Shown here piece after piece: positions 33,348-42,816 of a stretch of 64,000 nucleotides of DNA. The notes under the pieces were generated by a model, which was not told the DNA's origin, did no database searches, and saw only the letters and a list, made by a program, of their open reading frames with translations. The first letter of the stretch is position 1. Each line of letters opens with the position of its first letter. Both the position numbers and the translations under genes were made by a program. The DNA is from Streptomyces sp. NRRL S-1022. Its GTDB lineage: Bacteria > Actinomycetota > Actinomycetes > Streptomycetales > Streptomycetaceae. Where the stretch lies: contig NZ_JOIU01000011.1 in the NCBI RefSeq assembly GCF_000720135.1, positions 337,348 to 401,347 on the forward strand, given 5' to 3'.

Positions 33348-34672
33348 CCGGCGCCACCGACTGCGCACCGCGCACCGGCGGCCCCCCGGCACTGCCCGTC
33401 TACCTCACGGCCGCCGCCCTGGCCCGCACGGCCGACGAGGGAGCCCGGGTCGCGCTCGTCATGCTGGCCGCACAGCGTGCCGACAGCCCGGCGCTGGGCG
33501 GCGCGCTGGTGGCCGCGCTGATGGTGCCGCACGTCGCGGCGGCGCCGGTGGCCGGGGCCCTGGCCGACTCGGTGCGACGGCGCCGCCTCTTCCACGGCGG
33601 CGGGGTCGCCCTGTACGGCATCGCGCTCGCCGCGCTCGCCGCCCTGGTGGGCAGGACCGGCGACCTCGTGGTGCTCGTGCTGGCCGCCGCCGCGGGATGC
33701 GTCGCCCCCCTGCTCACCGGTGGACTGACCAGCCTGCTCGGGGAGTTGCTGCCCAAGGACCGGCTCACCCGGGCGTTCAGCGCGGATGCCGTCTCCTACA
33801 ACCTGGCCGGCATCTGCGGGCCCGCTGCCGCCGCCGCGCTGGGTACGGCGACGGGTGCCGGCCTCGCCCTGGCCGTACTGGGAGCCGGCGCGACGGCGGG
33901 CGGCCTGCTGCTGTTCTCGCTGCGGCTGCGCCCCAGGTCCGGGACGCGGGCGCGCGGGGGCCGGCCGCGGCCCGCCGACCTGCTGAGCGGGGCGGCCGTA
34001 CTCGTCCGTGACCGCCCGCTCCGGTCGGTCACCTGGGCGAGCAGCGTGGGGCAGCTCGGTGTCGGGGCGCTGCCCGTCGTGAGCGTGCTGCTCGCCCGCC
34101 GGTACGACGCTCCCTGGGCGACGGGCGGCCTGATGACCGCGTTCGCCATGGGCGCCCTGGCCGGCTCACTGGGCTACGCCTACCGCCCCGTGGGTGCGGA
34201 ACGGCCGGAGCGGGTGGTCCTGTGGGGCCTTCTGGGTACGGCCGTCCCCCTCGCGGCCGTGCCCTGGTCGGGCCATGTCCTGGTGGCCACGGTGCTGTTC
34301 GCCGCCGCCGGGTTCTGTACCGGCCCGCTGTTCAGCGCGCTGCTGGCCAGCCGCGAACGGTACGCGCCCGCGGCCGCCCGCACCCAGGTCTTCACTCTCG
34401 GCGCCGGGCTCAAGAGCACGTTCGCCGCGGCCGGGGCCGCCGCGGCCGGCGCGCTCAGCGGCCTGGGAGCCGCTCCGCTGGTGCTGGGCACCGCCGCCTG
34501 TCAGGTGGCCGCCGCGGCGGTGGGCCGTCTCCTGCTGACCAGCCGCCGTACCCGGGGCGACCGCCCGGCACCCGTTCCGGCCCGGAACGCTCCCTCCGGC
34601 CCCGCCGGCGCCCCGCCCGACACCGTCCCATCGGACACCCCTTCGGACTCCTCGGAGAAAGGCCACTCGTGA
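33344..34672 (+). CDS. MFS exporter
   Basis: 442-residue major facilitator superfamily protein with about twelve hydrophobic segments; the loop ADSVRRRRLFHGG after helix 2 fits the basic MFS motif A, and GELLPKDRLTRAFSADAVSYNLAGI is typical of the enterobactin-exporter-like MFS group. The last ~40 residues are Pro/Asp/Ser-rich and cytoplasmic. Inside the biosynthetic operon it is the likely product exporter and self-resistance gene. Confidence 0.88.
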   Translation: MTGATDCAPRTGGPPALPVYLTAAALARTADEGARVALVMLAAQRADSPALGGALVAALMVPHVAAAPVAGALADSVRRRRLFHGGGVALYGIALAALAALVGRTGDLVVLVLAAAAGCVAPLLTGGLTSLLGELLPKDRLTRAFSADAVSYNLAGICGPAAAAALGTATGAGLALAVLGAGATAGGLLLFSLRLRPRSGTRARGGRPRPADLLSGAAVLVRDRPLRSVTWASSVGQLGVGALPVVSVLLARRYDAPWATGGLMTAFAMGALAGSLGYAYRPVGAERPERVVLWGLLGTAVPLAAVPWSGHVLVATVLFAAAGFCTGPLFSALLASRERYAPAAARTQVFTLGAGLKSTFAAAGAAAAGALSGLGAAPLVLGTAACQVAAAAVGRLLLTSRRTRGDRPAPVPARNAPSGPAGAPPDTVPSDTPSDSSEKGHS

Positions 34673-35859
34673 AGATCCTCTTCGAACCCCTCGGCGGCGC
34701 CCTCGGCATCGGAGCCATCACCCGGTGCCTCGCCATGGCCCAGGCCGCCGTCATGCGCGGCCATCGGGTGGCCTTCCTCGCCCCGGACGGCTACCCGCTG
34801 GTGGACGAACTGGCGCTCGGTCCGCGGTTCCCGGCTCCGGCGCCCGTACGGCCCCCCGAGCTGGTGGGCACCGGGGAGGCAGACGGCTTCACCGAGGCCG
34901 TCCTCATCCGGGGCATGGCCCAGCCGGACTACGCGGAGCGGGCGATCGCCGCGGAGCTGGACGCCTACCGCACGTTCGCCCCCGACATCGTGGTCACCGA
35001 GATGCAGCCCACCGTGCCCATCGCCGCGCACCTGACCGGCATACCCTTCGCGTGCACCATCTCCAGCCCCAACCTGTCCCTGTTCACCGCGACCCCGCGC
35101 TCTCCCGGCCGGCTGGAGGAGGTCGAGGCGACCTACACGAGCCTGTGCGAACGCCACGGCGTGCCCCCGGCGCCGCTGGAGGAACTGCTGCACCACCGGG
35201 CCGCCCTCAACATCGCGCCGACCGCGGAGGTCCTGGAACCGGCGCTGGGCGCGGTACCGCGCACCCGTTTCGTCGGGCCCGTGCTGCTCCCCTCCCTGGA
35301 GCTGGCGCCCGCGCCCGCCTACCCGGCCGGCAGCACGCGGGTCCTGGTCTACCTGAGCTTCGGCGCGGTCAAGCTCGCCGAGTTCCTGCCGGTGGTCGGC
35401 AAGGCCTTCCCCGGACCGGAGTTCAGTGTCGTCGTCGCCGCGCGCGAGCCGAGCGTCGCCGGACGGACGGTCCCGTTCCGGCAGGACAACATCGTCGTCG
35501 CGCCGACGCCCGGGATGACCCGCCTGCTGAGCGACACCGACCTGCTGATCACCAGGGGCGGCCAGAACGCGCTGATGGCCGCGCTGCTGGCCGGCGTACC
35601 GGTCATCGGCACGCCGGGCCGCAGCCCGGAGCCCATCTACAACCTCGGGACGCTCGAAGCGCACGGCGCGGCCCGCACGCTCCTCGACGAGCCCACCGCG
35701 GACGACCTGGTCCAGGCGGCGCAGGCCCTGCTCGACGGGAAGGCCGCTCGGCGCGCGGCCCGTCTCGGGGATCTCCTCCGCCGCCACGGCGGGGCGACGG
35801 AAGCGGTGCAGGCGCTGGAGGAGACGGTCCTCCACCGCGCGCCCGCCCCGGCCCCCTGA
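34669..35859 (+). CDS. Glycosyltransferase (UGT/MGT type)
   Basis: 396-residue GT-B glycosyltransferase of the family that glycosylates natural products with nucleotide sugars. The N-domain starts KILFEPLGGALGIGAITRCL; the C-domain donor-binding region has VVAPTPGMTRLLSDTDLLIT and GGQNALMAALLAGVPVIGTPG. A His in the acceptor domain that could be the catalytic base is not obvious. No deoxysugar genes are nearby, so a common sugar donor such as UDP-glucose or UDP-GlcNAc is more likely. GTG 34669 overlaps the exporter's stop by 4 bases; this gene ends the tightly overlapped part of the cluster. Confidence 0.87.
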   Translation: MKILFEPLGGALGIGAITRCLAMAQAAVMRGHRVAFLAPDGYPLVDELALGPRFPAPAPVRPPELVGTGEADGFTEAVLIRGMAQPDYAERAIAAELDAYRTFAPDIVVTEMQPTVPIAAHLTGIPFACTISSPNLSLFTATPRSPGRLEEVEATYTSLCERHGVPPAPLEELLHHRAALNIAPTAEVLEPALGAVPRTRFVGPVLLPSLELAPAPAYPAGSTRVLVYLSFGAVKLAEFLPVVGKAFPGPEFSVVVAAREPSVAGRTVPFRQDNIVVAPTPGMTRLLSDTDLLITRGGQNALMAALLAGVPVIGTPGRSPEPIYNLGTLEAHGAARTLLDEPTADDLVQAAQALLDGKAARRAARLGDLLRRHGGATEAVQALEETVLHRAPAPAP

Positions 35860-35993
35860 CCCGCCCCGCTTCTCCACGCGGGAAGCGGGAACACAGGACC
35901 AGGTACACAGCCAGTACCGGACCAGACACGACACCGAGTTCGCACCCGGCCCCGGGAACCCTCCCCGGAGCCGAAGAAGGCCCAGGGAGCCCC

Positions 35994-36713
35994 ATGTCCG
36001 CCCACGGTGACGCCGGCACAGCCGGCACGGCGAGAGCCGCCCTCTTCGACCTCGACGGCACACTGATCGACTCCGAACCCAGGAGCCGGGCACTGTGGCG
36101 ACGCCTCTTCGCCGGCCACGGCATCGACTGCGGGGAGGACATGCTCGACGGCTTCAGCGGGCGGCGCAGCAGGGAGGTGATCGAGGAACACCTCGTACGG
36201 TTCGGCAGGCACGCCACGGCGGACCAGGTGAGAGAGGAGCTCACCGCGCTGAACGGCGAGCCGGACCTGCCTCCCGTCCGGCTGGTCCCCGGCGCCGACC
36301 GGCTCCTGGAGCGCCTGCGCCGAAGCGGAGTGGCGCTGGCCGTCGTCACGTCCGGTGGCCGTTCCTACGCCGACGACCACCTGACGCGGTGCGGCATCGC
36401 CGGCCACTTCACCACGGTGGTGACCGCGGAGGACGTCACCCACGGCAAACCGCACCCCGAGGGCTATCTCCTCGCCTGCCGGCGGCTGGGCGTCGCACCC
36501 GGCGAAGCGGTGGTCTTCGAGGACTCCGCAGCGGGCCTCCAGGCGGGCCGGCGCGCGGGCGCCCGCTGTATCGCCGTGGGCCGGGCCGCCAGGACGCCCG
36601 CCCTGTGCCGGCTCGCCGACCACACGGTCGAGGACCTCGCCCGGGCGCCGGTCATCGGCCCCGCCGACACCGACGCGAGGCGGCGCCACGCCGGTACCGG
36701 CGCGGCCGGGTAG
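35994..36713 (+). CDS. HAD-superfamily phosphatase/phosphomutase
   Basis: 239-residue HAD-IA hydrolase. All four motifs are visible: LFDLDGTLIDSEP (nucleophile Asp and acid Asp), VVTSGG, GKPHPEGY (Lys) and VVFEDSAAG (Asp). The cap-1 helical domain resembles beta-phosphoglucomutase and sugar-phosphate phosphatases. It starts 134 bases after the glycosyltransferase with GGGAG before ATG 35994, and could remove a protective phosphate or prepare sugar phosphate for the glycosyltransferase. Both are guesses. Confidence 0.85.
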   Translation: MSAHGDAGTAGTARAALFDLDGTLIDSEPRSRALWRRLFAGHGIDCGEDMLDGFSGRRSREVIEEHLVRFGRHATADQVREELTALNGEPDLPPVRLVPGADRLLERLRRSGVALAVVTSGGRSYADDHLTRCGIAGHFTTVVTAEDVTHGKPHPEGYLLACRRLGVAPGEAVVFEDSAAGLQAGRRAGARCIAVGRAARTPALCRLADHTVEDLARAPVIGPADTDARRRHAGTGAAG

Positions 36714-36898
36714 CCGACGCCGGCCCGTCACGTCGGCTGGAACCCGGGCGCACCCTTCCGCGGGGCGGTGACCGGCACTCGCCCCCTCGGTCTCCTCCGG
36801 GCGCGGGGCATCGCGGCCGACGCCAAGTCACGGGTGCAGGCGGGCGGAGAGGCCGGTTACGCTGCATCCATGTTCCCCAGGCATGGCGCGGGGCGGCG

Positions 36899-37840
36899 GT
36901 GACCGCGCCTGGCCCCGCCGGTACGTCCGGCATCGAGTTACGGCACCTGCGGGCGTTCGCCGCGGTGGCCCGGCGCCGCTCGTTCACCCAGGCCGCCCAG
37001 GAGCTGCTGATCACGCAGCCGGCCCTGAGTCGTACCGTCGCCCAGCTGGAGGCGGCCCTGGGGGTGCGGCTGCTGGACCGCTCGTCGCGGGGCGCCGCGC
37101 TCACCGACACCGGTGCCGAGTTCCTCGTACACGCGGAGCGGACCCTGGCCGCGTTCGACGCGGCCCTTGCCGCGGCCCGTCACGAGTCGGCCCTCAGGCT
37201 CGGTTTCAGCTGGCTGCTGCCCGATCCCTGGGCCCAGCAGTCCATCGCCCGCTTCGAGCGTGACACCGGGGCGCGGCTGGAACTGGTGCGCTGCGACGAC
37301 CCGCTGGTCGCCCTCGACCGGCAGGGTGTCGACGTGGCCCTGGTGCGGGGCGGCAAACCGGTCGGGGGCGCCGTCCGTACCGTGCACCTCTACGACGAGC
37401 GGCGCGTCGCCGTCCACGCCCGGGAACCGGCGGGCGGTGGACGGGAGGGCTCCCGCGGCACTCCCCCGCAGGCGGTGCCCGACGTCGTGCGCTGGCAGGA
37501 CGCCCCGGAGTGGACCCTGGTCGTCAACACCGCGAGCGGCACCACCGGCCCCTGGTGCTGGCCGGACGGGGACGGCCCGCACCGGTACGTGGAGACCGCG
37601 AACTTCGACGAGTGGCTGGAATCGGTGGCCGCGGGACGCGGCCTCGGTGTGGTCCCCGATGTCGCCGAACGCCGCATCCACCACCCCGCGCTGCGTTTCC
37701 GGCCGCTGACCGGCGCACCGCCCAGCCCGGTCCGCCTCGTCTACCGCACGGAGACGGGCACCGGGTCCGCGCTGCTGCGCCGCTTCCTGGACGCGGCACT
37801 CGAAGCGGCCGTGACCTGCACTCATGCAGGTGAGGCATAG
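36899..37840 (+). CDS. LysR family regulator
   Basis: 313-residue LysR regulator. The HTH (residues 10-68: ELRHLRAFAAVARRRSFTQA, QELLITQPALSRTVAQLEA) is strong; the effector domain contains LRLGFSWLLPDPW and FDEWLESVAAGRGLGVVP. An insertion rich in Gly/Arg/Pro interrupts the middle (about residues 180-195). The start is GTG 36899; no better start lies in frame. It lies 185 bases after the HAD gene and may be the pathway-specific regulator of the cluster at 22.9-36.7 kb, or control only the tautomerase downstream. Confidence 0.9.
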   Translation: MTAPGPAGTSGIELRHLRAFAAVARRRSFTQAAQELLITQPALSRTVAQLEAALGVRLLDRSSRGAALTDTGAEFLVHAERTLAAFDAALAAARHESALRLGFSWLLPDPWAQQSIARFERDTGARLELVRCDDPLVALDRQGVDVALVRGGKPVGGAVRTVHLYDERRVAVHAREPAGGGREGSRGTPPQAVPDVVRWQDAPEWTLVVNTASGTTGPWCWPDGDGPHRYVETANFDEWLESVAAGRGLGVVPDVAERRIHHPALRFRPLTGAPPSPVRLVYRTETGTGSALLRRFLDAALEAAVTCTHAGEA

Positions 37841-37961
37841 CCGCCGCCCGACCGGCATTTCCGCTTGATCCGCCGTCTGCCTACGGTCGACCGCGAGGAA
37901 CGGGGGCGTCCCCCGCCCCTCCCGGCAAGCCCTGCCCGACCACCACCTGACGGAGACCGCC

Positions 37962-38366
37962 GTGCCCCTCGTACGCATCGACATGATCCGCGGCCGCAGC
38001 CCCGAGAACGTGCGGGCCATCACCGACGCCGTCCAGCAGTCGCTCGTCGACGTCCTCGAGATCCCCGAGCGGGACCGCTTCCAGATCGTGACCCAGCACG
38101 ACCCCGACGAGCTCATCGCCCTGGACTACGGACTGGGCTTCTCCCGCACCTCCGGCACGGTCATCGTCCAGATCTTCACCCAGCGGGGCCGCAGCAGCGA
38201 GAGCAAGCAGCTCGTGTACCGCACGCTCGCCGAGCGGCTCGCCGAGGCCGGGGTCGACGGCAAGGACCTGTTCGTCAGCTACTGCGAGAACGGCCCCGAG
38301 GACTGGTCCTTCGCCGACGGACGCGCGCAGTACGTCGAGGGCGACCTCCCCGTCCCCGGACGCTGA
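37962..38366 (+). CDS. Tautomerase family protein
   Basis: 134-residue tautomerase-superfamily protein. The start is GTG followed by Pro (PLVRIDMIRGRS), so removal of fMet exposes the catalytic Pro1 of 4-oxalocrotonate tautomerase-like enzymes. It is about twice the usual subunit length, in line with the longer tautomerase_2-type members. ERDRFQIVTQHDPDE and the FTQRGRSSESKQLVYRTLAE helix match the group. It lies 121 bases after the LysR gene and is probably its target. Confidence 0.88.
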   Translation: MPLVRIDMIRGRSPENVRAITDAVQQSLVDVLEIPERDRFQIVTQHDPDELIALDYGLGFSRTSGTVIVQIFTQRGRSSESKQLVYRTLAERLAEAGVDGKDLFVSYCENGPEDWSFADGRAQYVEGDLPVPGR

Positions 38367-38442
38367 GTCCTACGCAGAGTGAACAGGCGATACGCCTGGT
38401 CGAGGACGGGGACATGACCCGGATTTCCGCATTGTCCGCGGA

Positions 38443-38467
38443 GTGTGCGGGGCATGAAGCCGGGTAG
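38443..38467 (+). promoter_or_regulatory. Possible SigB-like promoter
   Basis: GTGT (38443-38446), 15 bases, then GGGTAG (38462-38467) fits the Streptomyces SigB pattern GNNT-N14-16-GGGTAC/T except at the last base. It lies 34 bases upstream of the small secreted protein gene at 38501. Confidence 0.3.
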
Positions 38468-38500
38468 GCGCGCCGTCTGGTCGGCAAGAAGGAGAAGATC

Positions 38501-38803
38501 ATGCAGATGACCCGACGGATCGCGATCTTCGGCGCTTCCACGGTCCTCGCCGCGGGCGCCATGGCGATCGGCAGTGGTCCCGCGACGGCGGCCGCGGCCC
38601 AGGCGCCCGAGCACCACCCGGTCGTCGCCGTTCCGGGCGGCAGTCAGCACCTCACGGCCCGCGACCCCGCCGCCCGGCAGCCCACGGACCCGTGGATCGA
38701 GGACCAGCTGGCGACCTACTACCCGTCGTCCAAGCAGCGGCTCGCGGTGTTCGACCCCTGGGTCAAGGACCAGCTGGCGCTGCTCCAGCGGACGGGCCGG
38801 TAG
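38501..38803 (+). CDS. Small secreted protein with internal repeat
   Basis: 100-residue exported protein of unknown function. The signal peptide is clear: basic MQMTRR, a hydrophobic stretch IAIFGASTVLAAGAMAI, and an Ala-rich end with cleavage near residues 30-33. The mature part ends in a duplicated motif DPWIEDQLA (63-71) and DPWVKDQLA (85-93), period 22 residues. GAAGGAGAAG precedes ATG 38501. A SigB-like element lies just upstream. Confidence 0.75.
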   Translation: MQMTRRIAIFGASTVLAAGAMAIGSGPATAAAAQAPEHHPVVAVPGGSQHLTARDPAARQPTDPWIEDQLATYYPSSKQRLAVFDPWVKDQLALLQRTGR

Positions 38804-38846
38804 GAGCGGACGCTTCGGACCATCCGAGGGGGGAACTCGGCCCGAC

Positions 38847-39305
38847 ATGTTCCAGAGCATCGTGCGCGGTGGCGCGGCAGGCGCCGCCGGGACAACCGTC
38901 CTGAACGCTGTGACGTACGCGGACATGGCCGTGCGGGGCAGACCGTCGAGCGAGGCACCCGCCCAGGTGGTCGACAAGATCAGCCAGGACGTGGGACATC
39001 CGGTCCCCGGGTCCGGCGACACCCGCGCCAACCGGCTCTCCGGCCTGGGCGCTCTCTCGGGCATCGCCGTCGGCTGTGGGACCGGGGCCGCCGTCTCCCT
39101 GCTACGGCGGGCGGGCGTCCGGATGCCCTGGTGGCTCGGCGGCGTCGTCACCGGCGCCCTGGCCATGGCGGCGACCGATGTGCCCATGGCGCGGCTGGGA
39201 GTGAGCGATCCGACGAGCTGGTCCGTGAAGGACTGGACATCGGACGTGCTGCCCCACCTGCTGTACGGGCTCGTGACCTACGGCATCGTGACGGCCTCCG
39301 ACTGA
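38847..39305 (+). CDS. Hypothetical membrane protein
   Basis: 152-residue protein with two or three hydrophobic segments (LGALSGIAVGCGTGAAVSLL, MPWWLGGVVTGALAMAATDV, HLLYGLVTYGIVTA). The N-terminus IVRGGAAGAAGTTVLNAVTYADMA recalls a small family of actinomycete membrane proteins without known role. ATG 38847 has a G-rich ribosome binding site (GAGGGGGG). It lies 43 bases after the secreted protein gene, probably in the same transcript. Confidence 0.72.
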   Translation: MFQSIVRGGAAGAAGTTVLNAVTYADMAVRGRPSSEAPAQVVDKISQDVGHPVPGSGDTRANRLSGLGALSGIAVGCGTGAAVSLLRRAGVRMPWWLGGVVTGALAMAATDVPMARLGVSDPTSWSVKDWTSDVLPHLLYGLVTYGIVTASD

Positions 39306-39347
39306 TCCGGCATGACGCGGACGAGCCGAGCGGGCTGCACCCGCCGG

Positions 39348-42300
39348 TCACGGTCTGCCGCTCGCGATCTCCCTGCGGTCGTCCTGGTACTCCGAGAGGA
39401 ACAGCCGGCAGAAGGCGCGGGCGTCCGCCGCGCGCGCGTGGGCGGCGAGGTGTTCCACGATGCTCCAGTAGTGCTCGTACTGCACGCTGCGCAAGGACAG
39501 CGTGAACGACGAGACGTCGTCGCTCCACCGCCGGATACGGCCGATGCCCTTCACCGCGTGGAAGACGGTGAGGGCTTCAACGCCGCCCGCGGGGACGTCC
39601 TGCGCGCGGGGCGCGGGCAGACCGAACTCGGTCAGGGCGGCCAGGTAACCGTCGTACAGCTCCCGGCGCAGCGCCCAGCCCGCCTCGTCCAGCGGCACCA
39701 GCGGAAGGTCGTCGATGACCGTGACGGCTTCCTGCAGCAGCGGAAGAGTCGTAGCGGATTCCACGTCGATGAGGACGAGGCGGCCGTGTCCGGTGAGGAT
39801 CCAGTTCCCGGGATGGGGGTCCTTCTTCGCCACCACGGGACTGCCCGGCGCCGCGAGGGGGCGCACCAGGGCGTGCAGCGCCTCCCGGATGCCGGGGGAC
39901 GTCTCGAACTTGTCGCACGCCTTGGTCACCTGGGCGGCCCAGTCCTCGGCGTGCCGAGGGGTCGCGGTGCGCGGTGTGCCGGGGTCGTCCAGTGCGCGCC
40001 AGGCCTGGAAGGCGGCAAGGTACCGCAGGACCTCGACGAAGTGGGGAAGCGGGTCGTCTCCCCGCCCGGCGAGCCGGTCGGCCACGGTCGCTCCGAGAAG
40101 CCGGCCCCGCATGCGCCGCATGACGTAGACGGCGTCCTCGGCGTGCGGTGCTTCGAGCGGGACCAGTCCGAGGGGCTCGGGCAGGAGCCAGCCCTCGGGG
40201 GCGTGCCTGTCGGTGAGCCACTGGCGGAACCGCTGCGTCCACTCCCACTCACGGGCCGCCGCGCCGGCATCGAGCCGTTTGAGGACGATGGTCTGCTCGA
40301 TCAGGCGGTGGCCGTCGTTGAGGACGAAGACACCCCGTTCTCCGGGCCGGCGCTGCCCGCCGAGCACGGACGCGGCGAACTCGCGGTTGCGCGCGGCGAG
40401 TTCGGCGGCGTGCCCCAGGAGCGCGCGCCGGTCGCCGGCGAGGAGCGGCGCGGACAGGGCGGCGGGCGGCAGGCCGGTCAGCGTGGACGGGTCGAGGATG
40501 TCGCACTGCCGGGCGAGGTCGGCGAGTTGCAGTACGGGCCAGGGCCACGCGGGGTCACAGGTGGCCGCCTGCAGGGCGAATCCCGCGCTGCGGGTGAGCT
40601 GGCTGTCGTCCAGGGTGATGCGGTGGAGGCGTTCGGCGGCAGCGGCGGCGACACTGCGGTTCTCCCGGGCGCGGTTGCCGTCGCCGTATGTGGCCTCCTT
40701 CAGTGCGATGGCCCGTTGCAGGTCCTCGGCGTCACGGTGCCTCGTGCCGCGCCGGTAGTAGGCGTCTCCCAGGTGGCCGGTGATCGCGGTCCGGTCCCGT
40801 TCCGGCCGCAGGCTCGGCACGTCCGCGCCGACGGCCTCCGGCGTCAGCGGTTCCGTCGGCGTCAGCGATTCCTCCAGCGTCAGCGACTTCTCCAGGTTCT
40901 CGATCGCCGTTTCGAGCAGGTGTTCCGTGGGGGTGAAGGAATAGGAGCGCAGCGCCGCCTCGCCCAGCCGGCTGTGGATGATGACGGGATCGAAGTCCGG
41001 GCGTACGACGGAAGCGGGACGCCGGGCCTGGACCAGGGCCCTCTCCAGCCAGTCGACCGCTTCGCGCAGCAGCCCTGCCGCCTCCTCGCCGTCGGCCTCG
41101 TCGCCGCCGGCCAGGATCTTCGCCAGCGCCAGCGCGCAGGCTCCGGCATCGGCGTAGGCATCGGCGCTCGCGGGGTCGTTCAGCGCTTCGAAGCTGGTCC
41201 GGTACAGGACCAGAGCGCGTTCGAGGGTGGCGGGGGCCGTGTCGTCGTCGGCCCGGGCGAGCAGGCGGGCCATGAGGGCGGCGTGCCCGGCCACGTGACG
41301 ACGGCCGGGCGGCGACAGCTCCGGGTGAGCGACGTCGATCTCGATCCGGTCGAGCGCGCTCTCCAGCAGCCGGCGTGACCGGTCGGCACCCTCGGCGGCG
41401 ACCACGCTCCTGCAGGCGCGGGAGAGGGCCGCGCCTGGAATCGGCTCATCCGACGGCAGCCGGACGAGCTCATCGGCCAGTCGGCGCAGTTCGTCGGTGG
41501 CCTTGGCCTCCACGGCACGGTCCACGGCTTCGTCGAGTTCCCGGACGCGTATCTTCGCGGTGAGGCGGTCCGCCGCGGGCAGGGTGTCCAGCATCCCGCG
41601 GGCACGTGCGAGGTCGGCAGCCGCTCCGGCGCCGTCGCGGCGCCTCATCAGGACCCGGGACCGGTCCAGCAGGGCGGCGGCGACGACGAGGCGGCTCATG
41701 TGGCCGGTGGATTCGGGGGCGAGCAGGTCGGCGAGCGCGGCCTGGAGCCGTTCCGTGCTGCGGCGGCCGTCGGTGTCGACGTCGAACCGGTAGAGCTGAT
41801 GCCTCACGTGCCCGCGCCTGGCCAGGAGGTACCCGGTGTGGGTTCCCTCGGTGTCGGCGGGCCCGGCAGTCGCCAACGCCTTGGAGTAGGCCCATTCGGC
41901 GTCGCGCAGCAGCCGGATTCCTTCGCCGGGCCCGGTGTTGCGCAACCGGACCATGCCGAGTCCGGCCAGGACGTCCGCGCGCGTGGCCAGCAGCCTGCGG
42001 GAGGTCGGCGGACGCCTGAGTGCCTGCAGGACGGTCCACGCCTTCTCCAGGTGGGCCGGAGCGCGCTCGGCGCGGAACAGCCGGAGATGGATCTCGGCCC
42101 GGTAGGCGAAGTGTTCCTCGGTCCTGTCCCGCTGTTCCGCGAACGCCGAGTGGCCCTCGGCCCGCCGCAGCAGGGCGACGGCGCCGGGGTCGGTCTCGTC
42201 GAGTTCCCTGGCGAGCAGGACGAGTGCGACGGCGAGCTGGCCGTTGCAGGCGCAGCGCCTTTCGAGCGGCGTACGCTGCCCGTTCCGGTCGGCCCGCTCC

Positions 42301-42752
42301 AGGGCGTCGACGGCCTCGTTCAGCAGGAACCGGGCCGGCTCTCTGTGGCCGTTCATGTAGAGCGTCTGTCCGAGGTGGAAGCACCGGCTGCCGAACTGGA
42401 GGGTGACCTCGCGCAGGGTGCCGGTCAGATGCAGGTTCTCGTCCCGCAGGGCTCCTTCGAGACCGGGCCGCCCCGTGGAGAAGTGCTCCCGGAACATGTG
42501 CAGCAACGGAATCCACACGGCCTCACGGGTTTCCCTGCCGCGATGCTCCTTGGTGGCTTTCCAGGCTCGCACGAGCGCGTCGGCGGACGGAGCCGCGGAC
42601 ACGGCGTCCAGCCTGACGGGGCGCACGCATTTGCGCATGGCCGACGACAAGTCTCCCGGGAGCGGGACGCCGTGCGTACGCAAGGTCGCCACGTAGGCGT
42701 CGAGGGGGGATGCCTGGGATGCCCGGCGTGCCGGCCGGTGGCTGTCCGTCAC
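39348..42752 (-). CDS. Large TPR protein with C-terminal kinase-like domain
   Basis: 1134 residues. The first ~750 are helical and repeat-rich (ARFLLNEAVDALERADR, TEHLLETAIENLEKSL, RDAEDLQRAIALKEATYG), as in tetratricopeptide repeats. The last ~380 look like an aminoglycoside-phosphotransferase/kinase fold: QTIVLKRLDAG (possible ATP-binding Lys), YVMRRMRG hinge, DPHPGNWILTG (catalytic loop HxxN) and LVLIDVES (metal Asp). No homologue with a known role comes to mind. A 148-residue membrane protein gene lies 64 bases upstream on the same strand. The start is GTG 42752; a TTG 12 codons earlier is less likely. Confidence 0.72.
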   Translation of the reverse strand: MTDSHRPARRASQASPLDAYVATLRTHGVPLPGDLSSAMRKCVRPVRLDAVSAAPSADALVRAWKATKEHRGRETREAVWIPLLHMFREHFSTGRPGLEGALRDENLHLTGTLREVTLQFGSRCFHLGQTLYMNGHREPARFLLNEAVDALERADRNGQRTPLERRCACNGQLAVALVLLARELDETDPGAVALLRRAEGHSAFAEQRDRTEEHFAYRAEIHLRLFRAERAPAHLEKAWTVLQALRRPPTSRRLLATRADVLAGLGMVRLRNTGPGEGIRLLRDAEWAYSKALATAGPADTEGTHTGYLLARRGHVRHQLYRFDVDTDGRRSTERLQAALADLLAPESTGHMSRLVVAAALLDRSRVLMRRRDGAGAAADLARARGMLDTLPAADRLTAKIRVRELDEAVDRAVEAKATDELRRLADELVRLPSDEPIPGAALSRACRSVVAAEGADRSRRLLESALDRIEIDVAHPELSPPGRRHVAGHAALMARLLARADDDTAPATLERALVLYRTSFEALNDPASADAYADAGACALALAKILAGGDEADGEEAAGLLREAVDWLERALVQARRPASVVRPDFDPVIIHSRLGEAALRSYSFTPTEHLLETAIENLEKSLTLEESLTPTEPLTPEAVGADVPSLRPERDRTAITGHLGDAYYRRGTRHRDAEDLQRAIALKEATYGDGNRARENRSVAAAAAERLHRITLDDSQLTRSAGFALQAATCDPAWPWPVLQLADLARQCDILDPSTLTGLPPAALSAPLLAGDRRALLGHAAELAARNREFAASVLGGQRRPGERGVFVLNDGHRLIEQTIVLKRLDAGAAAREWEWTQRFRQWLTDRHAPEGWLLPEPLGLVPLEAPHAEDAVYVMRRMRGRLLGATVADRLAGRGDDPLPHFVEVLRYLAAFQAWRALDDPGTPRTATPRHAEDWAAQVTKACDKFETSPGIREALHALVRPLAAPGSPVVAKKDPHPGNWILTGHGRLVLIDVESATTLPLLQEAVTVIDDLPLVPLDEAGWALRRELYDGYLAALTEFGLPAPRAQDVPAGGVEALTVFHAVKGIGRIRRWSDDVSSFTLSLRSVQYEHYWSIVEHLAAHARAADARAFCRLFLSEYQDDRREIASGRP

Positions 42753-42816
42753 CCGCCCATCGTGGCAGCCGAGTTGAGGAGCGGGCAAACGATGTGGACG
42801 GGGTGGCGGGAAGGTG

